DNA of 64,000 nucleotides from Bradyrhizobium sp. CCBAU 53421. GTDB lineage: Bacteria > Pseudomonadota > Alphaproteobacteria > Rhizobiales > Xanthobacteraceae. Where the stretch lies: NCBI RefSeq assembly GCF_015291625.1, contig NZ_CP030047.1, forward strand, positions 2,542,001-2,606,000, written 5' to 3'. The notes beneath the pieces are model-generated. The model was not told where the DNA came from and did no database searches. It saw only the letters and a list, made by a program, of their open reading frames with translations. The position numbers were made by a program, and so were the translations under genes. Below, one piece after another: positions 44,225 through 52,571 of the stretch; within the stretch, counting starts at the first letter, position 1; the number at the start of each line of letters is the position of its first letter.

Positions 44225-45826
44225 ATGACGGACACGCTGCATCCTGCGAGCGCCATTCGCGCGACTTCCGCAATGACCGCCGAAGAGAAAAAGGTCGTAT
44301 TGGCGTCGTCCTTCGGCGCGCTTCTCGAGTGGTACGACTTCTACATCTACGCGGCTCTTGCAGTTCAGCTCGGACACCTCTTCTTTCCGAAGGGCAATGA
44401 GACGGCGGCGTTCCTCGCAAGCCTCGCAACGTTTGGTGCCGGTTTCCTCATTCGCCCGATCGGCGCGCTGTTCTTCGGTCGCCTCGGAGACATGGTCGGA
44501 CGCAAGAAGACGTTTCTGGTGACCATTATCCTGATGGGCGTCGCCACGGTCGGCGTGGGGCTGCTTCCGACCTACGATCAGATCGGAATTGCTGCGACAT
44601 ACGGGCTCGTGCTTTGCCGCTTGCTGCAAGGCCTGGCGCTCGGCGGCGAAGTTGGCGGAGCCGTGACCTATGTCGCGGAGCACTCGCCGGTGAACCGGCG
44701 TGGAGCATACACCAGCTCACTTCAGACCACCGCGACGCTTGGGCTTCTGAGTTCCATCATTGTCGTGTTCGGGCTGAAGCTCATTCTTTCCGATACGCAG
44801 TTCCACGCTTGGGGCTGGCGCCTGCCATTCGTGCTGTCGCTGCTCTTGCTTGTCGTGTCGGTCTACTTTCGGGCGAAGCTGCACGAGTCACCTACGTTCC
44901 AGAGAATGAAGGCCGCGGGCGCAACGTCCAAGGCGCCGGTCACGGAGAGCTTTACGCGCGCGGCAAACCTCAAATACGTCGTTCTGTTGTTCGTCGTTGC
45001 TGCAGGTCTTGGCGCGATCTTCGGCACCGGGCATTTCTATTCGATGTTCTTCCTCAACAAGACCCTGAAAGTGCCGATGGACGACGTACAGCTGCTGATC
45101 GGGCCCGCCCTGGTGGTGGTCACGCCGCTCTATGTCTTCTTCGGTTGGTTGTCCGATCGCATCGGCCGCAAGCCCATCATGGCGTTGGCTTGCCTGCTGG
45201 CGGCTGTCACCATCCAGCCGATCTTCAAAGGCTTGACCCACTATGCAAATCCGGCCCTGGAGCGCTTCCTCGAGCGCACCGACATTGTCGTCACGGCGCG
45301 CGACTGCCATTTCCGTCTGTTTGTCGAGGCCACCACGGAATGCGACAAGGTCACCGGATTTCTGACAGATCTTGGCGTCCAGTATCGATCGGAGCAGGCA
45401 GCTCCGGGCGCACCGACCACGGTCAGAATCGCGGGACGGGTCGTCGAGGGGGTCAACCCCGACAGCCTCAAGCAGGCGTTGGTCTCAGCGGGGTGGCCGT
45501 CGTCCGCGGATCTTTCGAAGATCAATCGCCCCGCGGTATTCGGGCTCCTGTTCGTGCTCGTGCTCTATCTGGCGATGGTATACGGCCCGATGGCAGCCTT
45601 CATGGTCGAGCTGTTTCCGGCGCGCATTCGATATACCTCGCTCTCGTTTCCGTTCCATGTGGGCGCCGGCTGGGTCGGAGGTATGCTGTCCTTCGTCGTC
45701 TCGGCGATGAATGTGTATTCCGGCAATCCGTACTTCGGATTGTGGTATCCAGTGATCGTGTCCGGCTTCGCATTCGTCGTCGCGATCTGTTTCGTGCCGG
45801 AGACACGCGGTCGTCCGTTGGATTGA
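44225..45826 (+). CDS. MFS transporter of the metabolite:H+ symporter (MHS) type with a hydrophilic insert
   Basis: A 533-residue, twelve-segment transporter. It starts with EWYDFYIYAALAVQL and has the MHS motifs RPIGALFFGRLGDMVGRKKTF and RLLQGLALGGEVGGA. Residues about 338-433 form a hydrophilic insert with two cysteines (ARDCHF, TTECDK), bracketed by membrane segments. I recall similar inserts in a subset of MHS proteins. It lies 32 bases after the maleamate amidohydrolase and probably imports a pyridine carboxylate. The terminator-like hairpin at 45837 ends the operon. Confidence 0.88.
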   Translation: MTDTLHPASAIRATSAMTAEEKKVVLASSFGALLEWYDFYIYAALAVQLGHLFFPKGNETAAFLASLATFGAGFLIRPIGALFFGRLGDMVGRKKTFLVTIILMGVATVGVGLLPTYDQIGIAATYGLVLCRLLQGLALGGEVGGAVTYVAEHSPVNRRGAYTSSLQTTATLGLLSSIIVVFGLKLILSDTQFHAWGWRLPFVLSLLLLVVSVYFRAKLHESPTFQRMKAAGATSKAPVTESFTRAANLKYVVLLFVVAAGLGAIFGTGHFYSMFFLNKTLKVPMDDVQLLIGPALVVVTPLYVFFGWLSDRIGRKPIMALACLLAAVTIQPIFKGLTHYANPALERFLERTDIVVTARDCHFRLFVEATTECDKVTGFLTDLGVQYRSEQAAPGAPTTVRIAGRVVEGVNPDSLKQALVSAGWPSSADLSKINRPAVFGLLFVLVLYLAMVYGPMAAFMVELFPARIRYTSLSFPFHVGAGWVGGMLSFVVSAMNVYSGNPYFGLWYPVIVSGFAFVVAICFVPETRGRPLD

Positions 45827-45836
45827 ATCCACGATT

Positions 45837-45866
45837 GGCGGACGGTGGTGTCGGCCACCGTCCGCC
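45837..45866. terminator. Bidirectional hairpin between convergent genes
   Basis: GGCGGACGGTGG and CCACCGTCCGCC form a perfect 12-bp stem with a six-base loop between the MHS transporter stop and the reverse-strand binding-protein stop. There is no T run. Confidence 0.6.
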
Positions 45867-45873
45867 GGCGTCG

Positions 45874-47079
45874 CTATTGCGAGACCAACTCACAGCCACC
45901 CTCGCCGAGCGGGCGGAATGCCTGCTCGGCGGGAATCGTCGCGACGATATTGTAGTAGTCCCAACGTCGGCTCGAGGCCGCCGGTGTCTTGACGCGCGCC
46001 AGGTACATGTCGTGCACGAACTGGCCGTCCGCACGGACCGTGCCGCGCGCAAACGCGTCGGCAACCGGCAATTCGCGTATCTTGGCTGCGACGGCGAGGC
46101 CATCGTCGGAATTTGCGGCCTGCACCGCACGCAAATAGTGACGGACGGCGGAATAGACGCCGGCCTGGGTCATGGTCGGCATCCGCCCAACCTTCTCAAA
46201 GAACTTGTTGGCCCACGCCCGCGACTCGGCATCGCGGTCCCAGTAGTATGCGGTGACGAACTGCAGGTTCTGCGCGGAGGCAAGACCCATCGCGTCGACG
46301 TCGGTGAGGAATACGGTCGGTGCCACCAAGGCCTGCCCGCGGGTGATGCCGAACTCGGCCGCCTGCTTCACCGAGTTGGTCATGTCGGCGCCGGCGTTGG
46401 CCAGCGCGATCACCTTGGCGCCGGACGCCTGCGCCTGCAGCAGCACCGAACTGAAGTCGGCGGTGTTGAGCGGGTGGCGCACCTCGCCGATCACCTTGCC
46501 GCCGCCGTTCTCGACCGCGCGGCGCATGTCGGCGGCGAAGGCGTGGCCGAACGAATAGTCCACCGTGATCAGGAACCAGCTGTCGAGCTTCTGCGCCGTG
46601 AGCACCCGCGCGAGGCCGTAGCCGTTGGTATAGCTGGTGTAGACCCACTGGAACGAGGTCCGGGTGCAGGCCTTGCCGGTGAAGTCCGAGGAGGCCGACG
46701 CGTTGAGCACGATCTTGTTGCGCTCCTTGGCGAGAGCGGTCACCGCGAAGCCGACGCCTGAATTGGAAATGTCAGCGATGGCATCGACCTTCTCCGTGTC
46801 GAACCAGCGCCGCACGATGCCAAGCCCGATGTCCGGCTTGTTCTGATGATCGGCCGAGACGATCTCGACCGGCACGCCGCCGATGCTGTTGCCGAACTCC
46901 TCCGCCGCCATCTTCGCTGCGACCACCGAGCCTTCGCCGCCGAGGTCGGCATAGGCGCCGGAGCGGTCGTTGAGGACTCCGATGCGGATCACATCGTCGG
47001 ACATTCCCGCGTGCGCGACGTGAATGTGCAGCAACGTCGCGGTCATCGCCGCGCATAAGGTCCTGAGAGTCGTTGTCAT
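45874..47079 (-). CDS. Orphan periplasmic binding protein of the branched-chain ABC type
   Basis: About 401 residues from ATG 47079, which follows GGAGGAG. A signal peptide of about 25 residues ends HVAHAG. IRIGVLNDRSGAYADLGGEGS follows, and the whole layout matches the protein at 38571 (DHQNKPD, RRWFD, FTGKAC, MYLARVK). No permease is linked. It is divergent from an XRE-cupin regulator, with two palindromic operators between them. Confidence 0.9.
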   Translation of the reverse strand: MTTTLRTLCAAMTATLLHIHVAHAGMSDDVIRIGVLNDRSGAYADLGGEGSVVAAKMAAEEFGNSIGGVPVEIVSADHQNKPDIGLGIVRRWFDTEKVDAIADISNSGVGFAVTALAKERNKIVLNASASSDFTGKACTRTSFQWVYTSYTNGYGLARVLTAQKLDSWFLITVDYSFGHAFAADMRRAVENGGGKVIGEVRHPLNTADFSSVLLQAQASGAKVIALANAGADMTNSVKQAAEFGITRGQALVAPTVFLTDVDAMGLASAQNLQFVTAYYWDRDAESRAWANKFFEKVGRMPTMTQAGVYSAVRHYLRAVQAANSDDGLAVAAKIRELPVADAFARGTVRADGQFVHDMYLARVKTPAASSRRWDYYNIVATIPAEQAFRPLGEGGCELVSQ

Positions 47080-47125
47080 GGTCGGGTGCTCCTCCGGAGG
47101 TCGCGTTGTTTGCCGTTTGGTTTTG

Positions 47126-47140
47126 TTGCGTGATACGCAA
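47126..47140. promoter_or_regulatory. Palindromic operator 1 in the binding-protein/XRE-cupin divergent region
   Basis: TTGCGTGATACGCAA, a perfect inverted repeat with six-base arms. It lies 47 bases upstream of the reverse-strand binding-protein gene. Confidence 0.6.
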
Positions 47141-47207
47141 TTCGCTTGCGTGCCGATGTGGAGAACCCTTGGGATTCCCCCCCCCAGCCTCAACATCAGG
47201 TGCAGCG

Positions 47208-47230
47208 AAAATTGCGTGTATAGCAATTTT
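47208..47230. promoter_or_regulatory. Palindromic operator 2 in the binding-protein/XRE-cupin divergent region
   Basis: AAAATTGC, seven bases, GCAATTTT: eight-base perfect arms. Its core TTGCGTGTATAGCAA has the same 15-base form as operator 1 (TTGCGTGNNANGCAA). It lies 38 bases before the regulator start, so it probably serves autoregulation. Confidence 0.65.
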
Positions 47231-47268
47231 TATTGACAGGGAAGCAAATTCGAGAGAGGGTCGGAGCA

Positions 47269-47928
47269 ATGAAAACGCAGGACGAGACGCTGGCGAGGCT
47301 TGGAGCACGCATTCGCTCGCTGCGGGAGGAGCGTGGCATGAAGCTGAAGGAGCTGGCCGACACCACCGGGCTGTCCGCCGCCTTCGTGTCGCGCCTCGAG
47401 CGCGGTCAGGTGTCGAGCTCCGTTGCCAATCTGATTCAGATCGCGCAGGCGCTCGACATTGGCGTCAGCGAATTGTTCGCCGCGCCGCAGGACCAATCGC
47501 GCAGCCACGTCACGCTGCATCGCCACGGCGACGATGGTGAAGACCAGAGCATCCCGAGCACCGGCTATCGCTGGCGATTGTTCGCAGGCGGCATGCCGAA
47601 CGACGATCTGGAGGTGTTCCACCTCTCGTTCCCGCGCAAGAACCGGATGGATCTGATGGTGTCGCATCCAGGGCAGGAATACTGCTACGTGATCAGCGGT
47701 CGCATCCGCTTCCACGTCGGCGCCGAGGTGTTCGATCTTTCGCCCGGTGAAGGCATCTTCCTCAATTCCGAGCTGCCGCATCGCGCCGACAACATCGGCG
47801 AGGACGAAGCGCGCATCCTGATGGTGGTCGCGAAGTCGCCGCAGAAGGTCGAGCATTTCGACTGGTGGCGCGTGCCGAGCGCCGCCGTCCCGCCCCGATC
47901 ACCCAAGAGCAAGCCCCAAGGAGACTGA
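47269..47928 (+). CDS. XRE-family regulator with C-terminal cupin domain
   Basis: A 219-residue regulator. The helix-turn-helix (residues about 10-65) contains LKELADTTGLSAAFVSRLERGQVSSS. The C-terminal cupin_2 domain (about 120-200) contains GQEYCYVISGRIRFHVG and LNSELPHRADN, which may bind a small carboxylate. ATG 47269 follows GGTCGGAG. It is four bases upstream of the cupin gene, so the two are co-transcribed. Two matching palindromes upstream are its probable targets. Confidence 0.9.
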   Translation: MKTQDETLARLGARIRSLREERGMKLKELADTTGLSAAFVSRLERGQVSSSVANLIQIAQALDIGVSELFAAPQDQSRSHVTLHRHGDDGEDQSIPSTGYRWRLFAGGMPNDDLEVFHLSFPRKNRMDLMVSHPGQEYCYVISGRIRFHVGAEVFDLSPGEGIFLNSELPHRADNIGEDEARILMVVAKSPQKVEHFDWWRVPSAAVPPRSPKSKPQGD

Positions 47929-47931
47929 TCC

Positions 47932-48369
47932 ATGCAGACCGCAACCGCGACCGGCAGGCACCTGCCGTATGAGGCGAAGCACATCGACGATGTCGAGTGG
48001 GAGACCATCCGCTGGCCAGGCGAGACCGGCAAGATGCTGTTCCACCCGCGGCCGGAGCGGCCGACCGAGCCGAACGCGGGCATCCTGCGGCTGGAGCCGG
48101 GCGCGCATCATCCGATCCACAATCACGAGTTCGCGCAGGTCTGGTACATCCTGAGCGGCGAATTCCGGATCGACGACAATGTCTACTCGCCGGGCACGAT
48201 GATCTTTCATCCCGACCCGCATTTCGAAGGCAAGTTCGAGACCGTGACCGGCGGCGATATCCTGATCGTGCAGTATCCCGGTCCGACCACCGGCGGGCGG
48301 CCGATCTATGCGGGACGCTTCAACATGGAGCAGCGTCGCGACATTGCCGAAGAACGCACCGATCTCTGA
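47932..48369 (+). CDS. Cupin-domain protein
   Basis: A 145-residue single cupin. Metal-binding residues are in HHPIHNHEFAQVWYILSGEFRI and the second motif in GTMIFHPDPHFEG. It starts three bases after the XRE-cupin regulator. The family includes small dioxygenases and isomerases; the reaction is unknown. Its 3' end runs into the alcohol dehydrogenase remnant. Confidence 0.82.
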   Translation: MQTATATGRHLPYEAKHIDDVEWETIRWPGETGKMLFHPRPERPTEPNAGILRLEPGAHHPIHNHEFAQVWYILSGEFRIDDNVYSPGTMIFHPDPHFEGKFETVTGGDILIVQYPGPTTGGRPIYAGRFNMEQRRDIAEERTDL

Positions 48370-48516
48370 TCTCTACAATGGCGCGGCGATCGCGGACAAG
48401 CTGCCGCGGCTGAGGCAGGCGCTCGGTCTGACCGATAGCGCCGACATCGCCGCGTTCTTCGATGCTCTCAATGCCGAGCTCAATCTGCCGCGCGGCCTGC
48501 GCGCCATGGGCGATCG
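48362..48516 (+). pseudogene. C-terminal remnant of an iron-containing alcohol dehydrogenase/maleylacetate reductase-type protein
   Basis: In one frame this stretch reads ISDLYNGAAIADKLPRLRQ, then ALGLTDSADIAAFFDALNAE and LNLPRGLRAMG. That resembles the final helices of Fe-ADH enzymes. It then departs into unrelated sequence, with no start and no catalytic part. It overlaps the cupin stop in another frame. It is probably left from a deletion that brought the cupin operon next to the acyl-CoA ligase. Confidence 0.55.
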
Positions 48517-48558
48517 GGATTTCCGACCGGCGCCATCGGCCGTTCGGGCAGCTCTGCG

Positions 48559-50175
48559 TCAGTCCTTGAGCAGCCGCCGCAACAGCTTGCCGGCCGGTGA
48601 ACGCGGCAACTCGGTCACGAAGCTGACATCGCGCGGCACCTTGTAGGGCGCCATGTTCTGGCGCGCCCATGCCGCGAGCCGGGCGGTGTCCAGTTCGGCA
48701 CGCGGCGCCAGCACGATGAAGGCCTTGACCACTTCGCCCTTCGTTGCGTCGGGCACGCCGATCACGGCCGACGCCGCCACGTCGGGATGCTTGTTCAGAA
48801 TCGATTCGACCTCCTCCGGGAAGACGCTGTAGCCGGAGACCTTGATCATCTCCTTGAAGCGTCCCATGAAGGTCAGATAGCCGTCGGCATCGAGGCGGCC
48901 CATGTCGCCGGTGTGCAGCCAGCCATTGCGCAGCGCTTCCGCGGTCGCATCGGGACGATTGCGGTAGCCCTTGAACACCCCCGGGCCACGGATCACGATT
49001 TCGCCCGTGGCGCCGGCCGGCGTGTCCGCGCCGGAGTCAGGATCGACGATCCGGATCTCGTTGCCGGGCACCGGCCTGCCATGGGTGCCCCAGCGGATTG
49101 CGTTGCGCGGCATGAAGGTATCGACCGTGTGGGTCTCGGTCAGCCCGTACGCCGCCTCGAAACTTTCGCAGTTCGCCGCGACCGCCTGCCATTGCCTGGC
49201 AAGCGCTTCGGTCCAGTCGATGCCGAAGCTGGTCACGGGATTGACGCGGAGGCTCCCCAACCTGAAGTCGGAAATGTTCGGGAGCTGCGTGACCGCGACG
49301 TTCATCGGCGCGACGCTGTACCACCAGCTCACCTGATAGCGGTCGATCGCCTGTGCCGTCACGAGCGGGTCGAACCGGTACAGCAGCACGGACGTCGCGC
49401 CGGCGTAGACCGGTGCATTCACGCCCATCACCATGCCCGCAATGTGATAAAGCGGCGCGATCGAGAGCAGGACGTCGTCGGTGCCGATCCCGTTGCAGTT
49501 CACGGTCGCAGCCGTCTTGAAGATGACGTTGCGATAGGACAGCATCGCCCCCTTGGGCCGGCCCGTGCTGCCCGAGGTGTAGATCATCAGCGCCGTGTCG
49601 TTCATGTCGATCGCGACATCGCGGGGCGATGCACCGCTTGCAACGACGGAGAGGAAGTCCTCGACCTCGCCGGCCGTACTGGCCGGTCGGGAGCCGGATG
49701 CGAGCAGTTCGTCCGGAACGCCGATCGGCGGCTGCTCGGGCAGCAGGTCCGGGTAGCGGACCACGAAGACATGCTCGAGCTTGGTCTTGTCACGGACCTG
49801 ATCCACGATCGGCAATAGCGGTTCGGCCGCGACGATCACGCGCGCGCCGAGATCGTCGAGTTGGTAGGCGAGCTCGTGCTCCTTGTTCAGCGCCCCGCAG
49901 GGCGAGGCGATGGCGCCGATCTTCTGGATGCCGTATTGCGCCATCAGGTATTGCGGACAGTTGTTCATGAACAGTGCGACCGGCTCGCCCTTGGCAACGC
50001 CGAGCTGCTGCAGGCGCGCCGCAAATGCGTCCCTCGCACGATCGAGCTCGAGAAACGTGACGGCACGGCCATACCAGATGCAAGCCGGTTTTTCCGGCCG
50101 CTCGCGGGCATGGCTGCGAAGCATCTCGTGAAGCGGGCGTTCGTGGCCGTCCCTGGAAGCGTTTGTATTGGTCAT
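48559..50175 (-). CDS. AMP-forming acyl-CoA synthetase (class I adenylate-forming)
   Basis: A 538-residue ligase. The P-loop is YTSGSTGRPKGAM, the A5 motif is AAYGLTETH, A7 is GWLHTGDMGRLD, A8 is GRFKEMIKVSGYSVFPEEVE, and the final catalytic Lys is in SPAGKLLRR. It activates a carboxylic acid as its CoA ester via an acyl-adenylate. The start is ATG 50175 rather than TTG 50181. The substrate could be a medium-chain or aryl acid; neither the sequence nor the neighbours decide. Confidence 0.9.
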   Translation of the reverse strand: MTNTNASRDGHERPLHEMLRSHARERPEKPACIWYGRAVTFLELDRARDAFAARLQQLGVAKGEPVALFMNNCPQYLMAQYGIQKIGAIASPCGALNKEHELAYQLDDLGARVIVAAEPLLPIVDQVRDKTKLEHVFVVRYPDLLPEQPPIGVPDELLASGSRPASTAGEVEDFLSVVASGASPRDVAIDMNDTALMIYTSGSTGRPKGAMLSYRNVIFKTAATVNCNGIGTDDVLLSIAPLYHIAGMVMGVNAPVYAGATSVLLYRFDPLVTAQAIDRYQVSWWYSVAPMNVAVTQLPNISDFRLGSLRVNPVTSFGIDWTEALARQWQAVAANCESFEAAYGLTETHTVDTFMPRNAIRWGTHGRPVPGNEIRIVDPDSGADTPAGATGEIVIRGPGVFKGYRNRPDATAEALRNGWLHTGDMGRLDADGYLTFMGRFKEMIKVSGYSVFPEEVESILNKHPDVAASAVIGVPDATKGEVVKAFIVLAPRAELDTARLAAWARQNMAPYKVPRDVSFVTELPRSPAGKLLRRLLKD

Positions 50176-50359
50176 TGGCAACAGGCTCTTGTGCTCATCG
50201 TGGTTCGGAAAGGTGCAAACAGGCCGTCTCAGGGGTTATATTCGGACATCGGTGCGCTCGGCTTGCTTGATCTGGCTCCCGCGTGCAGGACTGCTGGAAG
50301 AAACGCTGCGGACCCCGATTGCGGCGAAGTCCGGATTTCTGATTGAGCGAGTGATCTGC

Positions 50360-50953
50360 ATGAGGAACATCAAGATGCGATTCTATCCGCGTCGCGTCAA
50401 CTTCGAGAGCGGGGACGTCGAGTTTCGGTTGATGGGGCCTGCCGACGAGGCCGCCGTCCTGAAATTTGCCAACGCGCTTGCCGTGCATGACATGCTTTTC
50501 CTGCCGCGGAATATCCGTGAACCGAAGGTGCTCTCGGCATGGATCAAGGAGATCGAGCGCGGCTCGATCGTCAGCCTGCTGGTGGTCAAGGACGACATCG
50601 TGGTGGGGTGCGGCACGATCGTGCGGGACCCGATGTCGTGGTCAGCCCATGTCGGCGAGATCAGGACCGTGATCTCCTCGCACGTGCGCGGCACCGGCAT
50701 CGGACGGGCACTTTCCAATGAGGCCTTTGACCTCGCGCTGTCGATGGGCCTGGAACGCCTGACCGTGCAGATGACATCGGACCAGACCCGCGCGATCGCG
50801 ATTTTCGAGGCACTCGGCTTCCGCGCCGAGGCGCTGTTGCGTGATCAGGTAAAGGACCTTCAGGGCAAGACGCACGACATCGTCGTGCTCGGCGTCAATG
50901 TGGCGGACGTGCAGAAGCTCGAACCGGGCGGGGCGCCCGGCGCGATCGAGTAG
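50360..50953 (+). CDS. GNAT-family N-acetyltransferase
   Basis: About 197 residues. The acetyl-CoA-binding motif A reads ISSHVRGTGIGRALSNEAFD, and the following strand-helix includes FEALGFRAEALLRDQVKD, typical of GNAT enzymes. It begins with a basic stretch, MRNIKMRFYPRR. The acceptor is unknown. It is divergent from the acyl-CoA ligase. Confidence 0.85.
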   Translation: MRNIKMRFYPRRVNFESGDVEFRLMGPADEAAVLKFANALAVHDMLFLPRNIREPKVLSAWIKEIERGSIVSLLVVKDDIVVGCGTIVRDPMSWSAHVGEIRTVISSHVRGTGIGRALSNEAFDLALSMGLERLTVQMTSDQTRAIAIFEALGFRAEALLRDQVKDLQGKTHDIVVLGVNVADVQKLEPGGAPGAIE

Positions 50954-51063
50954 CACGGGGCACTATCCGAGGAACGGCTTCGCCATCCTCGCGCCGCTCG
51001 CATCCATGACGGCAACGATCGCGGTCAAGCCGGCTTTCGCCGGCCGGATATTCGTTCGGCCAA

Positions 51064-51082
51064 TGTTGCAAAAAATGCAACA
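51064..51082. promoter_or_regulatory. Inverted repeat upstream of the DUF3100 operon
   Basis: TGTTGCA-AAAAA-TGCAACA, a perfect seven-base inverted repeat 117 bases before the DUF3100 gene and 111 bases after the acetyltransferase stop. It looks like a regulator binding site. As a terminator its stem would be weak, though an AAAA run follows. Confidence 0.5.
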
Positions 51083-51198
51083 AAAACGGGATACCACGAT
51101 CATTGATGCAAGGCGCCTTCTCCCCGATGCTGCACGGGCAAGTTGGTTCACCGTTCACCGCATTGCCTCGCAATCATTTTCTGGAGGTGTCCAGCACC

Positions 51199-52548
51199 AT
51201 GACGTCGACCTCTTCTCCTTCCGCAGACCTTCCCGCCAAGGCGGTCGATCCCGCGGCTACCGGCAAGCTCACGCTGTTGGTTGCCGTTCTGATTATCGTT
51301 GCCGTCGCCGAGACGGTCGGGATCGTCCAGTTCCAGATCGGGCCGGGCAAGGTGCTGCTTCAGCCGATGGTGTGGGCGCTGCTGATCGCGGCCGCCTGGG
51401 GCCTCTCGGCACGCTTTCTGCCTGCCGCCGCGCGGATCGGGCCAGGCTTGCAGACCTACGCGGGACAATTGCTCAACGCAGGTCTGCTGCTCTTTGTAAT
51501 CAAGATGGCCTTCACGGTCGGCGGCGCGCTGCCGGAGGTGCAGAAGGCCGGCTGGGCGCTGATCTTCCAGGAGCTCGGGCACACCTTCGGCACGCTGGTG
51601 CTTGGCCTGCCGATCGCGCTCCTGCTTGGGGTCAAGCGCGAAGCGGTCGGCGCGACCTTCTCGATCGGCCGTGAAGGCAACATGGTGATCATCGGCGAGA
51701 AATACGGCATGAACTCCGCCGAGGGGCGCGGTGTGCTGGCCGAGTACATCACGGGCACCGTGCTCGGCGCGCTCTTCATCGCGCTGCTGGCCGGCTTTGT
51801 CGCCAGCCTGCACATCTTCGATCCGCGGTCGCTTGCGATGGGCGCAGGCGTCGGCTCGGGCAGCATGATGGCGGCCGCGATAGGCACCATCAACGGCCAC
51901 AATCCGCCCGAGATGGCGAAGGAGCTTATTGCGATCGCCTCGGCGGCGAACCTGATGACCGCCGTCCTCGGCTTCTATTTCGCCCTGTTCTTCTCGCTGC
52001 CGGTGTGCTCCTGGCTGTATGACAGGCTGGAGCCGGTGCTCGGCCGGTTCTCGAACTTCGCGTCGGGCGACCTCGGGCCCTCGATCGCCAGCGCCGCCGA
52101 GACCAAGCACGGCACGTTCGGTTTCTCCGACTCGCTGCTCGCCTGGATCACCGTCGCGGGCGGCGTCCTGATCGGAAATTCGCTCACCTACAAGGTTCCG
52201 CTGCTGGAATCGGGGGCGGGTCTCCTGGTCGTGCTCGCGGTCGTGCTGCTGGTCGACGTCCTTGCCCGTCTGCTGTCGAAAGTGCCGCACATTCTCATCC
52301 TTGTCGTGGTCACCACTGTGCTCGGCATTCCCGGCCTGCTGCCGTTCTCGAGCGCGATGATCGGCTCGGTCGACAAGCTGAACTTCCTCGCTTTCACGAC
52401 GCCCGTGCTGACGCTCGCCGGCTTCTCGGTCGCCAAGGATCTTCCGATCTTCAGGAGGCTGAGCTGGCGTATCGTGGTGGTCTCGCTGACCGCCGCCGCG
52501 GGCACGTTCCTCGGCGCGACATTGATCGCAGAATTTTTCCATCGCTAG
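51199..52548 (+). CDS. DUF3100-type membrane protein, probable transporter
   Basis: About 449 residues with ten or so hydrophobic segments and conserved polar stretches, GREGNMVIIGEKYGMNS and GAGVGSGSMMAAAIGTINGHNPPEM, inside the membrane region. I recognise the DUF3100 family, which has no firmly assigned function that I know of. The ATG 51199 follows TCTGGAGGTGTCC. It lies 23 bases upstream of an M20 amidohydrolase and then L-serine dehydratase. That suggests uptake of an N-acylated serine-like compound or peptide. Confidence 0.8.
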   Translation: MTSTSSPSADLPAKAVDPAATGKLTLLVAVLIIVAVAETVGIVQFQIGPGKVLLQPMVWALLIAAAWGLSARFLPAAARIGPGLQTYAGQLLNAGLLLFVIKMAFTVGGALPEVQKAGWALIFQELGHTFGTLVLGLPIALLLGVKREAVGATFSIGREGNMVIIGEKYGMNSAEGRGVLAEYITGTVLGALFIALLAGFVASLHIFDPRSLAMGAGVGSGSMMAAAIGTINGHNPPEMAKELIAIASAANLMTAVLGFYFALFFSLPVCSWLYDRLEPVLGRFSNFASGDLGPSIASAAETKHGTFGFSDSLLAWITVAGGVLIGNSLTYKVPLLESGAGLLVVLAVVLLVDVLARLLSKVPHILILVVVTTVLGIPGLLPFSSAMIGSVDKLNFLAFTTPVLTLAGFSVAKDLPIFRRLSWRIVVVSLTAAAGTFLGATLIAEFFHR

Positions 52549-52571
52549 CCAACGGACAGGTGAGCCTACGC

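Noticed and set aside
44614..46761. 715-codon forward frame across the transporter and binding-protein genes
   Set aside because: It runs through the MHS transporter in another frame and antisense to the binding protein; its composition is that of a shadow frame.
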